64,000 nt of DNA from assembly GCA_007859835.1 (NCBI GenBank), contig SJPJ01000001.1:6237632-6301631 (forward strand), written 5' to 3'. This stretch comes from Novipirellula herctigrandis (GTDB lineage Bacteria > Planctomycetota > Planctomycetia > Pirellulales > Pirellulaceae). A program made the translations under genes and the position numbers. The notes under the pieces are model-generated. The model had not been told where the DNA came from, did no database searches, and was given only the letters and a program-made list of their open reading frames with translations. Below are positions 8,442-18,763 of the stretch, in pieces. Position 1 is the first letter of the stretch, and each line of letters opens with the position of its first letter.

Positions 8442-11400
8442 CGCAAAAGGCGATCAATCCGATCGCGATGTCTTAATCGCTGAATGCTTGAGCCAGGCCG
8501 AGTTGCTACCTCCGTCAGAGCACGCGTCGTTCGTTCGGAATTTTTTTACCGATGACGAGGAAGCAGTCAACTTGGTTCTCGGTCTGCTGAGCGACGAGAA
8601 AAAGGGACATGTGTTCTCGGAATTGTGGTCCGAAATTCGACCGAGAGATGTTCACCAAGTCGACGGCACGGGCGATACCCCTGACAATCTCGGCGTGGGC
8701 ACGGAAATCACAAACTCACAATCAAACGAACATCCCAATGACGGCGATTCTAGCCCAATGCAATTGCCGGACATTCCGGGGCACCGTCTGACGCGTGTGC
8801 TTGGCGAAGGTGGCATGGGGATTGTAGTCGAGGGTTTTGACGAAGGCCTGCAAGTCAACGTCGCTATCAAACTGATGCGTGGTGGTCTTGTTCAATCCCA
8901 CGATGCGCGAAAACGATTTCTTAACGAAGCTCGAGCGGTTGCTAAGTTGCGTCACCCGAATGTCGTTGGCGTTTTGCGAGAAGGTGAAACGGATCAGGGG
9001 ATCTTGTGGTTTTCGATGGAGCATGTCGAGGGCAAGACACTCGACAAGCTCGTACCGCGTGGTGGAATGGATATCGATCAAGTGATCGACATTGTCTGCG
9101 ATGTCGCGAAGGCACTCGCTTGCGCACACAGTGCCAATATTCTTCATCGCGATATCAAACCGGCTAACGTGTTGATTGATAAAAATGGCCAAGTCAAAGT
9201 TGTCGATTTTGGTTTAGCGAAAAACGTGCAGACGCCGGAGGACGTTACAAAGACGGGACATGCTGTTGGCACGCCCCAGTACATGGCACCTGAGCAGCTT
9301 GACGCCTCGATCGCAGGGATTTCGGCTGCGACAGACATCTATGCCATTGGTGTTTTGCTTTACAACCTCCTTACTGGAACCACACCGTTTCGTTTTAACC
9401 AACAGTTCGATCTGTTGCACGCGATATTGCAGCAACCTCCACAACCACCAAAGCAGATTCGCAGAATTGTTCCGTTAGACTTGAATAGCATTTGCTTAAA
9501 GTGTCTCGAAAAACATCCATTGCAGCGGTACGGTAGCGCAGAGGAGCTAATCGACGATCTAGAGCGTTTTAAGATTGGCCAACCGGTGACTGCGAGGCCA
9601 ATTGGTTTCCTTCAGCGAGGCTTTCGCTGGACGAAACGTAAACCATTGATTGCGTCGTTGTTCGCACTTGCGGCAGTTCTCATTTTAACGCTGGCTGTTG
9701 TGATACCGGTTGCTTATTTCAAGACGAATGCCGCAAGTGGCATGGCTTACCAACGCGCGATCCAAGCGACAGAGGCCGCGAAAAAAGGCAGTGAAGCGTT
9801 AGAGGATATGAAGACAGTTTATGGATTAACGGCTGCTGAAAAAAACCGACCAAGCGAGGCTGCGCTCTGGTTTGCTGATGTCGCGCGAACTGCAACCGAA
9901 TGGCGATTCGACGCCAGCATGGCACGGTTTCGGAGTTGGGTAGGGCAATCCCCAATCCCCATTCGCGCGTTGCAGTTGCAGGAGGAGATCATTGGCCTTT
10001 TACTTCATCCCGAGGGCCGTTTCCTTCTGACTCAGAACATTGGGAATCGCTGGAGACTATGGAACATGATGGATGAGCAGGAAATCGATTCTATCTCATC
10101 TTGGGGACAAGTCACTGCGGCTGCGTGGCACCCAAACGGCACTCAATTGGCAATTGCGGATTCAACTGGTGGCGTTCGTTTATTGCAGTTGCCGGAGTGG
10201 AACACTGTTGCCGAAATGAACTGCGGTGGCCCCATTTTCTCTTTGGCTTTTGACAAGTTGGGCGAATCCATCGCCGTCGCCGGAAGACACGCCTTCGTCT
10301 GGGATCTCGATCCCGATGGTGTGGTTACGAAGGTTCACGATCACGACCGTTTAGCTTATATAAAATGGGGGCCGAATGGGAGGTATTTAGCAACTGTATC
10401 GGAGGATGGACATGCGAATGTGTTTGCTTTGAACGAACATCGTGTCAATGCAAAGGCAGCACTTACCGTTGCTTGCCAAGCCAGGCCCGTATGGTTTTTC
10501 GACGAAGGACGCAAACTATTGACCGTTGCGAGTGAGAGGATCACCGAGATTTGGGAAATTGAGTCGGGCAAACGGCTTGAGACAATCGCGGGCCCAGGAA
10601 TTCTCCAACATCTCGCGGCATCGATTGATGGAACAATCTTTGGAATGACCGGGAATGGATGGGCCGAGTTATGGGATGAGAACGCTCAGAAAATCGGTGG
10701 TGATCTAACGCATTCGAGTCACGTCTTTGGTTCAACCTTTAGTCCCGATTGCCGCCTGTACGTTACTTGTTGTGACGATCACCTAGTCAGGATTTGGTCG
10801 ACAACGTCTGGGGAACTCTTAGCCCAAATTCCGCATCAATCGCCGGTGCGTTTCAGCGAATTCGCGGCTGATAATCGACATTTTGTAACGGCGGAGTCTA
10901 GTGGCTTAATCCGATTGTGGAGTTTGCCGCAGGGGCCAGGGGCGCGTCATCTTGCAACCGTAGGTGATGATCACAAAGTTGTCCTAAGCTTGAGTGGTGA
11001 GTTCGCGGTTGCTGCTGGCTGGTGGAAAGATCGAAAATCAACATCGACCACCGTGTATCAGGTCACTAGCGGAAAACCGGCCAGCCCAGTACTTGATGCG
11101 CACGGCTTGATCAATGGAGGAGCATTTTCGCCGGATGACACAATTCTTGTGCTACTGCATACGAACCCCGGAGACGTGCGGCGCACGTACGGAACCTCAT
11201 ACCGTTGGGAGGAGCATGAAGGCAAAATTTCCTTTTTCGATTGGAAAAAGGGGGAACAATCCGGCAGTTCAATCACTACACCAAGTGAACCCATTGATGG
11301 GGCCTTTGATCCGGTGAGTGGCTTGCTTGTCGTCGGATGCGCGGGTGGAGAGATTCTGGTTGTCGATCCTACCAAACGGCGAATCCAGGCAGAGCTTGAT

Positions 11401-13242
11401 GCGGGCGGACATGCCTCTGGTAAATACGGGTTCAAACCTCATCGCTGGATTGTGTTCCGAAAATCGGGAACTTGTTTTGCATCCGTGGGCTTTGGCGACG
11501 ACGAAGGATCGACGGAGAGGCCTACTGGAGCAGGTACCGTTCAAATTTGGGATGTATTTGGGAACCTTTTGCAGGAGATTCGCCCAGCCGGCATCGTGCG
11601 CGATGTGACGTTCTCTCCCGACGGCAATCTGGTGGCGGTCGCTTCCTACAACAGCGTGCAAATTTTTAATGTCAGCACCGGCCAACAGGTTAGCGACCCG
11701 ATGACGCACCCAGACTGGGTTTTCACTGTGTGTTTTAGCCCTAACGGTGACTCACTTTTGACATCATGCCGTGATTGGATGGCACGTTTTTGGAATTGGC
11801 GAACAGGAACACTCGTGTGCCCTGCGTTGGAACACGACGATGAAGTGTTTGACGCGCGAGTCACCGCGGACGGCAAGTCGTTAATGACGGTTTCAGGTGA
11901 CGGGTTTGTCCGTGCGTGGGATAGCACCAGTGGCAAACTCGCCATGCCCGCCATGCGAATCTCGGCGATTGTTGGTTCCGAAATTGGTATTGGTCACCAG
12001 ATCGAAATAACACCCGACGGAAATCATCTGATTGTCGGGGGAAAAATCGGGGACATGGATGTTTTTGAGATCCAGACTCTTCATCAAACGACAAACGAGC
12101 AATTGAAAACAGTTGGTCGAGAGGATCAGGTATTGTTGGCCGAAATCATGGCTGGAAAAAGAATTGTATCTATTGGTACCGTTGAGCTAAGTGACAAGGA
12201 ATGGTTCGATCGCTGGATGCGATTTCGAAAACTCTACCCGACTCTGCCTCGTCTTTGCGTACCGAGTTACGATAGCGAGTCTTGGCAAGGCCGCGAGTTG
12301 AATCGCCAACGTCGCAATCAGCTGTACAAGCTTGGAGAGATGCATTTCGAACGTAGTGAATTCGAAAGTGTTCTTCGTTGTTTTGATAAGATACTTGGCC
12401 AGCCATCATCGCCCCCGAATATCAATAGCCAGATTGGGGTGTGTTTTTTCGGTCTCGAGCGTTGGGCCGATGCGGAAATGGCGTTCTCCAACGCGATCGC
12501 AATAAATGAACCTGATTCTCGCCGATTACATGAATTTAGAGGATACGCAAGGTTGGCTCAACGCGATTTCAAAGGTGCTCAATCCGACCTCAACAGAGTG
12601 TGGACAACTCATAACACTAACGTATTTTTGACTCTCGCGCTTGCAATTGTGTACTCCGCCCAAAATGATTCAGTGGGTCTTGAGCAAATGTGCGAGGCAA
12701 GATTGGATGAGGTGGGCGAGTACATGTCGAGTTCGGCACAAATTCCGAAATCTAGCTGCCATAGTCTAATGAGGATAGGTGGAATGAAAGGAAACAACAA
12801 AGAAGTATGCGAAATCATTATTTCAACGTTATCAAAGGAAATAGAATCAACATTAGAGGAAACCGAATTTGAGTGGTCTGACATTATTTTTTTGAGGGAA
12901 TTGGCGGGCGTCCAATTGCGAGCAGGTGACAAAGCGGCAGCGCGACGAACAATTAACCTTACTTTCGAAGTGTCCCCTATCGAGCTTCAAGCTAATCGAA
13001 AAGCATGGGAGTTTTCTAGCAAAGAATCTTTGCCAAAGGGCGGCCATGTGAAAGATTGGCTTCGAATGGCGATTATCGAGCAAGACAGTGACCGCGAAGC
13101 TGCGACCGCATGGTTGGCAAAGGCGGTTTTCTGGTATGAGACCGCATTGATGCTGCCAAAAGGGACAAGCATTCTAGATTTTGACCAAAAAATTGAAATC
13201 GAGTTTCTAATACAAGAAGCTCGAGAGCTACTCTCTGAGTGA
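8434..13242 (+). CDS. giant Ser/Thr protein kinase with transmembrane helix, WD40 propeller and TPRs
   Basis: 1602 residues from the ATG at 8434, which overlaps the sigma stop (ATGAATAA). Residues 1-100 include the helical LPPSEHASF motif found before planctomycete kinases of this type. The kinase domain (about 112-385) has the glycine loop GEGGMG, K146 in VAIKL, D240 in LHRDIKPAN, D258 in VDFGLA, and APEQ. A membrane helix follows (about 405-429, SLFALAAVLILTLAVVIPVA). The outer part contains WD40-like repeats (about 520-1215, with recurring FSPDG and RIWD/LW motifs) and TPR-like helices (from about 1290). It is therefore a membrane kinase with a large sensor or scaffold on the other side. 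The last 600 bp are visibly more A/T-rich than the rest. It probably signals to the coupled sigma factor. Confidence 0.9.
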   Translation: MNNAKGDQSDRDVLIAECLSQAELLPPSEHASFVRNFFTDDEEAVNLVLGLLSDEKKGHVFSELWSEIRPRDVHQVDGTGDTPDNLGVGTEITNSQSNEHPNDGDSSPMQLPDIPGHRLTRVLGEGGMGIVVEGFDEGLQVNVAIKLMRGGLVQSHDARKRFLNEARAVAKLRHPNVVGVLREGETDQGILWFSMEHVEGKTLDKLVPRGGMDIDQVIDIVCDVAKALACAHSANILHRDIKPANVLIDKNGQVKVVDFGLAKNVQTPEDVTKTGHAVGTPQYMAPEQLDASIAGISAATDIYAIGVLLYNLLTGTTPFRFNQQFDLLHAILQQPPQPPKQIRRIVPLDLNSICLKCLEKHPLQRYGSAEELIDDLERFKIGQPVTARPIGFLQRGFRWTKRKPLIASLFALAAVLILTLAVVIPVAYFKTNAASGMAYQRAIQATEAAKKGSEALEDMKTVYGLTAAEKNRPSEAALWFADVARTATEWRFDASMARFRSWVGQSPIPIRALQLQEEIIGLLLHPEGRFLLTQNIGNRWRLWNMMDEQEIDSISSWGQVTAAAWHPNGTQLAIADSTGGVRLLQLPEWNTVAEMNCGGPIFSLAFDKLGESIAVAGRHAFVWDLDPDGVVTKVHDHDRLAYIKWGPNGRYLATVSEDGHANVFALNEHRVNAKAALTVACQARPVWFFDEGRKLLTVASERITEIWEIESGKRLETIAGPGILQHLAASIDGTIFGMTGNGWAELWDENAQKIGGDLTHSSHVFGSTFSPDCRLYVTCCDDHLVRIWSTTSGELLAQIPHQSPVRFSEFAADNRHFVTAESSGLIRLWSLPQGPGARHLATVGDDHKVVLSLSGEFAVAAGWWKDRKSTSTTVYQVTSGKPASPVLDAHGLINGGAFSPDDTILVLLHTNPGDVRRTYGTSYRWEEHEGKISFFDWKKGEQSGSSITTPSEPIDGAFDPVSGLLVVGCAGGEILVVDPTKRRIQAELDAGGHASGKYGFKPHRWIVFRKSGTCFASVGFGDDEGSTERPTGAGTVQIWDVFGNLLQEIRPAGIVRDVTFSPDGNLVAVASYNSVQIFNVSTGQQVSDPMTHPDWVFTVCFSPNGDSLLTSCRDWMARFWNWRTGTLVCPALEHDDEVFDARVTADGKSLMTVSGDGFVRAWDSTSGKLAMPAMRISAIVGSEIGIGHQIEITPDGNHLIVGGKIGDMDVFEIQTLHQTTNEQLKTVGREDQVLLAEIMAGKRIVSIGTVELSDKEWFDRWMRFRKLYPTLPRLCVPSYDSESWQGRELNRQRRNQLYKLGEMHFERSEFESVLRCFDKILGQPSSPPNINSQIGVCFFGLERWADAEMAFSNAIAINEPDSRRLHEFRGYARLAQRDFKGAQSDLNRVWTTHNTNVFLTLALAIVYSAQNDSVGLEQMCEARLDEVGEYMSSSAQIPKSSCHSLMRIGGMKGNNKEVCEIIISTLSKEIESTLEETEFEWSDIIFLRELAGVQLRAGDKAAARRTINLTFEVSPIELQANRKAWEFSSKESLPKGGHVKDWLRMAIIEQDSDREAATAWLAKAVFWYETALMLPKGTSILDFDQKIEIEFLIQEARELLSE

Positions 13243-13837
13243 AACTTATTTATCGCGTCAACCTGAGATTGACTTGTGTGTCTATCGAAGAGCCCACAGA
13301 AAGCGAAGGTCGTTCACACGTTTGACATACCGATGGACACCCTAAGTTGACAAGCTCTTTTGTCTCTTCGCAGCGTGTTGCCATTTTCGAAGGAATCGTG
13401 TGAGCGGCGAGTCACAACGCTACCCCTGCGCAGCGAATCATGGAATGCAACGCTGCTAAAACTTTAGGCACCAAACCCCAAGACCGCTCGAACGCCAGGG
13501 CCTTTGCCCCAATTCGTCACGATCGAGTTTTGAAAAACTCGGTTCCACGCGATGTTGCTGATGATCTGTCTCCAAACGGGCGACGACCTGCCATGCTATC
13601 GAGTCTGGCTCGAATGGCTTTTCGGGCAACCGTTCATTTCATGGGGCGTCGATTTGCTTGGCCATGTAGAAGTTCCGATGCCGCCCAAAAGTCGGTCGTG
13701 CGAGCATCTTTCGCATTGGACTCAATGCATCAAAGGGAATTGAGACATTGGTCGTACATAGCGTAATGAACCTGCGGTTATTTGCTCAATGAGTTATGGG
13801 CGAACGATCCGTCGTGTAACGAATTACGATCGATACA
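13243..13837. other. intergenic region between convergent kinase and GH127 genes
   Basis: 595 bp with two overlapping plus-strand frames (13440-13766 and 13552-13743). Neither has a ribosome binding site, a family motif or a normal composition. They may be remnants of an older gene, but I could not identify one. No terminator with a T tract is seen after the kinase stop. Confidence 0.5.
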
Positions 13838-16258
13838 CTATGGATTGGCTTGGACTTGCCATTCCAGGATCCCGCCACTGAAGGAGGGCTGCAGTTGTAC
13901 CTGAATACGTAAAGCACTGGTTTGCACCGGTGTGAACTGAACTTCAATGAATTCGTCTTTCTTGGTCCGATAGTCATTCGCGTTGTCGACCGGCTTCCAT
14001 TGGTCGCCATCACGGTAAAGCAATTTCCAAGACTTCGGTACTCGGCAGGCGCCACGTCCGGTATCGTCGAACCAATAGACGGCGACTTTCGATACCATCG
14101 TTGGTTTGTCCAGTTCGTATTGCACCCATTCTTGGGTACCACGATGGTTCCACCATGTGAACCGTGGTATTTCATGGTCAATGGAGTTTGCGGGTAGAAT
14201 TTGGTCTGCTAATGCGTTGATCGTGTCGGCGCCATGTTTATGAGACGCAGTCGCTTTGCTTGTCGAAGCGATGGTGGGAATTGGTGACACAGTAGCCAAA
14301 TCAGGCGATCGTGGAATCCACACCCTCATCTCGTTCGCGCCGCGATGACACCAAGCAAAATAGGGAATGAATGTGATTGCAGCGGTACGATCCGCAATCG
14401 TCCCGTTTTCCTGGCGACTCACTGCGTTGGCTTCACCACGCAGCACCGTTACACCGCCAAGCAGGTCCTGATGATGCTCGGGATGCAATACGGAATCATC
14501 GGGTAGCCAAAGGTTCAAGACTTTACCGTCGTGATCGGCACCTTCGATGCAATAGACCAACGGTCCTCGCTCGATTGCGACTCGGCCGCGATCAAACTCG
14601 ATCTGCTCGTTTGCCAACACGCGTCGAACAGGCATAGGCAAATCTAGTTCGACCAAATCACCGGCTTCCCATTGACGATCTAGGACAGCGTAGCCATTGA
14701 CGAGGTCAGCATTGACTGGTTTGCCGTTAACACTAACCGTCCATTTGGATGGTGTGGCATCTTCGTATTGATACAGATCACTCGGCAACACTTCGCCACG
14801 CACCCAACCGGGAATCCTCAACCGTAGTGAGAACGATCGCGATACCTCAGGCGTGACCGTGATGCGGATTTTACCGCTCCAAGGATAATTGGTGTCTTGT
14901 TTCAATTTGACCTCGCCACCGTCAACATCGGTCCTCATTTGACCGGCCAGAAATAGATTGACATACAAGTTCTTATCGCGCACAGCGTAGGCGTAGCCGG
15001 GGATCGAGGGTAGGAACCGCACGACGTTACTTGGACAACACGAACAACCGAACCACGGGCTGCGTTGCAAGTCGCCGTGGTTGAATTTGAACTGCATGTC
15101 GCACTCCAACGGATTGGGATAGAAGAACTGATCTCCGCTGAGCGACACGCCGGAAAGAAAACCGTTGTAGAGAATCCGTTCCAGAACATCGGCGTATTTC
15201 GAATCGCCATGCAGTAAGAACATGCGATGGTTCCACATCGCCAACGCGATAGCGGCGCACGTTTCGTTGTAGGCTTTCAAGTTAGTAAGTTGATACGCGC
15301 CGGCGTACCCTTCGCCTGCGCCGTGTTGGCCAACGCTACCGATCAGGTACAGCTTTCGACTAACAACGTCTTGCCAAATTCGATCAATCGCGTCGATATA
15401 ACTCTGATCCTCGGTCAGTGCCGCGACATCTGCAACGCCAGCGTAAAAATAGCCACCGCGAACGGCGTGCCCAACGGCCTCGGATTGACCCACCACCGGG
15501 GCGTGATCTTGTGCGTATTGGCCGTACAATTTTACGCGTTTGGATTCGTTGCCACGCATTTGGACAAAGAACTTGGCGAGATCAAAGTAGTTTGGATTCC
15601 CCGTGGCGCGAGCTAGACGCACCAATCCGATTTCGATCTCCTCATGTCCTGGCACATCGGTGCGTTGGCCCGGTTTGGGACCAAACACCTTCGCAATAAG
15701 ATCCGCATTCTTGATGGCGATGTCCAAGAAATTGCGTTTGCCCGTGGCTTGATAATGGGCAACCGCTGCTTCGTACATGTGACCAACGTTGTACAGTTCG
15801 TGACTATGTCCGAGACCTGTCCAGCGAGGCTCTTGGCCATAACGGCTTTTTGAACCTGATGTCTTAACGGTGTAAAGGTAGCCGTCTGGTTCCTGTGCCG
15901 CAGCAAACTTGGCGATTAGATCGTCAAGGTAGTCGTCAAGCTTTGGGTCCGGCTTCAGTGCTAACGCATACGCAGCACCCTCGACGATTTTGAAAACATC
16001 GGAATCGTTGAAATAGATACCTTCGAAGCCGTCTGGATTCTTTTCTGCTGCGGCGACAAAATTCGAAATCCGTCCCGTTTCCTCGCAGCGTTCGAAACAG
16101 TAAGGAATGGTTACCGTGCGATTGGTTTCCATTCGGGGGCGCCAAAATCCGGAACCAACCTCGACACTCGTAAACGGCACCGGACGAATTGGATAGTCGG
16201 CTGCATTGGTAGCAGAGATCGAAATCAACAAGCCGACGAGAACGATAGATTGACGCAT
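13838..16258 (-). CDS. GH127 beta-L-arabinofuranosidase (DUF1680) with C-terminal carbohydrate-binding-like domain
   Basis: 806 residues with a signal peptide (MRQSIVLVGLLISISATNA, cleavage near 19-20), so it acts in the periplasm or outside. GH127 enzymes release terminal beta-L-arabinofuranose using a zinc-bound cysteine nucleophile. The key residues of the Bifidobacterium enzyme HypBA1 (E322, E338, C340, C417, C418) are matched here by E316, E332, C334, C407 and C408, seen in GAGEGYAG, YNETCAA and FGCSCCPSN. The 16- and 2-residue spacings of the first three agree exactly. A beta-sandwich domain resembling F5/8 type C follows at about 680-806 (KVAVYWFDDTGRG to LEWQV). ATG start at 16258. 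It is on the same strand as the PL10 lyase but 668 bp downstream of it. Confidence 0.9.
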   Translation of the reverse strand: MRQSIVLVGLLISISATNAADYPIRPVPFTSVEVGSGFWRPRMETNRTVTIPYCFERCEETGRISNFVAAAEKNPDGFEGIYFNDSDVFKIVEGAAYALALKPDPKLDDYLDDLIAKFAAAQEPDGYLYTVKTSGSKSRYGQEPRWTGLGHSHELYNVGHMYEAAVAHYQATGKRNFLDIAIKNADLIAKVFGPKPGQRTDVPGHEEIEIGLVRLARATGNPNYFDLAKFFVQMRGNESKRVKLYGQYAQDHAPVVGQSEAVGHAVRGGYFYAGVADVAALTEDQSYIDAIDRIWQDVVSRKLYLIGSVGQHGAGEGYAGAYQLTNLKAYNETCAAIALAMWNHRMFLLHGDSKYADVLERILYNGFLSGVSLSGDQFFYPNPLECDMQFKFNHGDLQRSPWFGCSCCPSNVVRFLPSIPGYAYAVRDKNLYVNLFLAGQMRTDVDGGEVKLKQDTNYPWSGKIRITVTPEVSRSFSLRLRIPGWVRGEVLPSDLYQYEDATPSKWTVSVNGKPVNADLVNGYAVLDRQWEAGDLVELDLPMPVRRVLANEQIEFDRGRVAIERGPLVYCIEGADHDGKVLNLWLPDDSVLHPEHHQDLLGGVTVLRGEANAVSRQENGTIADRTAAITFIPYFAWCHRGANEMRVWIPRSPDLATVSPIPTIASTSKATASHKHGADTINALADQILPANSIDHEIPRFTWWNHRGTQEWVQYELDKPTMVSKVAVYWFDDTGRGACRVPKSWKLLYRDGDQWKPVDNANDYRTKKDEFIEVQFTPVQTSALRIQVQLQPSFSGGILEWQVQANP

Positions 16259-16926
16259 GATTTTGAGAACCTGAATTTATGTCTCGGCGAGGCCATTATC
16301 GAGTACGCATCAAACCGCAGAAGCAGCAACGCGAGAAAGACAACCAAACGGACAGGAAGGATACTTGGCGGGTTACAGGTGAGCTCCGCACATTATGACG
16401 CATCCGCAGTCAACATGCCACTGTGACAGTTTCGCTTACACAGAAAGGCTGTTTTTGAAGCTGAGTTAGATACAAGAACGCAAGCGTATCCGTATGGTGA
16501 ACGGGCTGATTAATGCCAGGCCACTCACACATAAGACGCTGGCCTTCACCAACGGGGGGCACTGTCATCTCGCCAGTAAATTTCTCGCCGTCCATTTGAC
16601 TTTCGACCGTTCAATCACCAACAAGGTATCCTTGCGTTCTTTTCCGTCTCGATCCACCTATCGCTGCTAACGGTACTCGTGCCGATCAGCATCAATGCAA
16701 TCGCTGGCCTCGAAATCGAGAGGTTGCTGCGTTAACAGTCTCTACGTCGGGCAACCGATGCAGCGTGTCGGTTCGCTGAACGGTAGTCGGCCACGATGCA
16801 ATTGACAGAGAACGATTGACGACCCGCTTTCCCCGATGGATGTTGAACTTGGTGAGCTAGAGCCAACCGGTTGCGAACTTCTGGTTGCCACGAAGGCGAT
16901 CACGGTCAACCCTGTGGATTACCAAG
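16259..16926. other. intergenic region between PL10 and GH127 genes
   Basis: 668 bp between two minus-strand genes. The GH127 promoter should lie here. One 61-codon minus frame (16410-16595) has no support. I see no clear repeats, hairpins with T tracts, or promoter pair. Confidence 0.5.
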
Positions 16927-17958
16927 TTAGGGAACCGATTCTCCGTTGTGATATGGCCACTTCGCATACGCATTGGCAACATTTTCGCCCCAGTTGCCAT
17001 ACCACGAGTAGCCACTGCGGCGTTCGCTTTCGATTTCCTCGATATCGTATTTGACGATTCCATCCCGCCCGCAGAAGAATGGACGATTTGATTGGATTTC
17101 GTAGAAACGCGCCCACAGCGGTCGGGCGGAAGCGTCTTCTGTTAAATTGCGTTCGCTACCACTTTTCTTGTAACGAAACCCGTCAATTTTTACTGACTCG
17201 AACCATTCAACACCGCTGTGTACCGCTTGAATGATCTCCGGATTGGGGGAGTCGAGACGCATCAGAAAATTCAGGACGCCGGCGCTCTCCGCACCGCTGA
17301 GAGACGCAAGTTCGTAGCTGCGTCCGTCTGCCGGCGCGAGCGTGACTTCATCGTGCTGAGCGCACCAAACTGTCGGGACGCCGTCAATAACGACTTGGCA
17401 TTTTATGATGCATTCGATACCACGTTCGACTGCTTTGGACGCGGCTGTGCGACGACCTTCATCAAGAAACCCGAAGTCTTTTGACGTTGCGGTCGCGGAC
17501 AAAAATTCCAGCAGGCGAATCATGCTGCCATCGTTGAATGTGATGTGCCGGTGGTACTGCTTGCTGAGAGGGAAATATTGGGGCCAACCACCGTTGGCGT
17601 ACTGAGCTTCAAGAATATGGTCAAAGCCTGCGAGCAACGCTTGCTTGTATCGAACATCGTCTGTGACGCGAAACCCACGAGCAAGGACTCTCAGTTCCCC
17701 GGCGGTAGCGCCGTTGTCGAACGTGCCTTGAAGCTTAGCGCGGTCACCAGAGTATTTTTCGCGAGTCGTGTCTTTGTTTTTGGGCCAGTCGCCGTGCTTG
17801 GTCTGCCATGAAAGGATGCAAGCCATCGCCTTGCGTCCTTCATCGCTGCTGAACCAACTATCAGGTTTCCTGGTCAAGTTATCCGCGGGAGTGGCTGCGC
17901 TCAGCGATAGAGAAAAAGCAAGAAGTAATGCGAAGGTAATGGAAGTGCGTAGGATCAT
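16927..17958 (-). CDS. pectate lyase, polysaccharide lyase family 10
   Basis: 343 residues. It cleaves polygalacturonate by beta-elimination outside the cytoplasm. The N terminus is a signal peptide (MILRTSITFALLLAFSLSLS, then AATPA). The family shape is clear: WFxSDEGRKxAxxILSWQ, GDWPKN, GTFDNGATAGELRVLAR, AQYANGGWPQYFPL, a GSMIRLLEF segment, PTVWCAQHDEVTLAPADGRSYELASL, and the late GFRYKK, RPLWARFYE and SWYGNW blocks. These match TIGR02474-type PL10 lyases of about 330 residues, so the protein is full length. A GTG four codons upstream (17970) is an alternative start; I prefer the ATG because it begins the signal peptide directly. With GH127 next to it, arabinan-bearing pectin is a likely target. 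Confidence 0.9.
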   Translation of the reverse strand: MILRTSITFALLLAFSLSLSAATPADNLTRKPDSWFSSDEGRKAMACILSWQTKHGDWPKNKDTTREKYSGDRAKLQGTFDNGATAGELRVLARGFRVTDDVRYKQALLAGFDHILEAQYANGGWPQYFPLSKQYHRHITFNDGSMIRLLEFLSATATSKDFGFLDEGRRTAASKAVERGIECIIKCQVVIDGVPTVWCAQHDEVTLAPADGRSYELASLSGAESAGVLNFLMRLDSPNPEIIQAVHSGVEWFESVKIDGFRYKKSGSERNLTEDASARPLWARFYEIQSNRPFFCGRDGIVKYDIEEIESERRSGYSWYGNWGENVANAYAKWPYHNGESVP

Positions 17959-18763
17959 GTTTTCTATCACGGAAAGTAAAGTCAGTTCACTCGAAACCGT
18001 TTCGCTAAAAGCATGGCCGTCCCAGGCACCCGGACCACCACTCTCGATGAGAACCTAATCATTTTAGCTCCAAAACCTCTCTAACCATGCCCAAAGAGAT
18101 TTTCATATAACTCGCCGAAAACGCCGCAGAGTTAAACGCTTTTGATTTCAATTTGGCTTCCCTTTTCAATGTAACAAATTGCAACCATTACCAAGTCCAA
18201 CTGAGAATTTGACTCAATTCACAATTGGCACTACACGAATGGTTTGGAAATGCAGCGCGGATCGTAAGTTTAAACGACGGCTGAACTGAGAAGAGCTGGA
18301 AGATTCGAATTGCCGCGGTTTCTTGGCGATGACCCGACCGATAAGCTGCTTGATCAAAACTATCGCGAACGTGAGTTCCGGCGGACCGAGAAACGCGGCC
18401 GGTGCCTCATGAAAACCGAGGCTGGAACCGGAGCGATGAGTGGGTAAGCCCGAAACGAAAAATTGCCAGCTGCTAACGGCGAATTTCGCAGTGCCAGTGC
18501 ACTAAGTCAAACGACGGGGGCATTTGCCGCTGCCGCTGCCGCTGAGCCAGTGCCGCTGCCGCTGAGCCAGTGCCAGTGCGGCTGGCAGAGTCGTTTCGCT
18601 GTTTGCGAGGCGAATGACGGCCTTGCTGGATTTTCGATATTTACACGCGATTAAGCGTCGCGAACATGGGCGCGACGCAAACGGATATCTCGGTGAATGA
18701 TCTCAACACCCAATGAACCTACTTTGGCTTGGCCCATTCGACCAAGAAACTACCGCCGACTTC
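17959..18763. other. 805-bp intergenic region containing a GC-rich tandem repeat
   Basis: No gene is called. A stopless segment of about 44 codons at 18313-18447 has protein-like composition but no usable start or ribosome binding site, and could be a remnant. A tandem repeat at 18531-18570 is listed separately. The rest shows no clear signal. Confidence 0.5.
18531..18570. repeat. perfect 20-bp direct tandem repeat (two copies)
   Basis: The 20-mer TGCCGCTGCCGCTGAGCCAG occurs at 18531-18550 and again at 18551-18570. Partial copies flank it (TGCCGC before, TGCCAGTGCGGCTGGCAG after), and a related GTGCCAGTGC lies at 18491-18500. It is outside any gene. Such an array suggests slippage or a dispersed intergenic repeat family. 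Confidence 0.9.

Noticed and set aside
13440-13766. 108-codon plus frame in the gap after the large kinase
   Set aside because: No ribosome binding site, no recognisable domain, overlapped by another equally unsupported frame.
18313-18447. Stop-free segment of about 44 codons with protein-like residues
   Set aside because: No start codon with a ribosome binding site and no family match; at best a degraded gene end.
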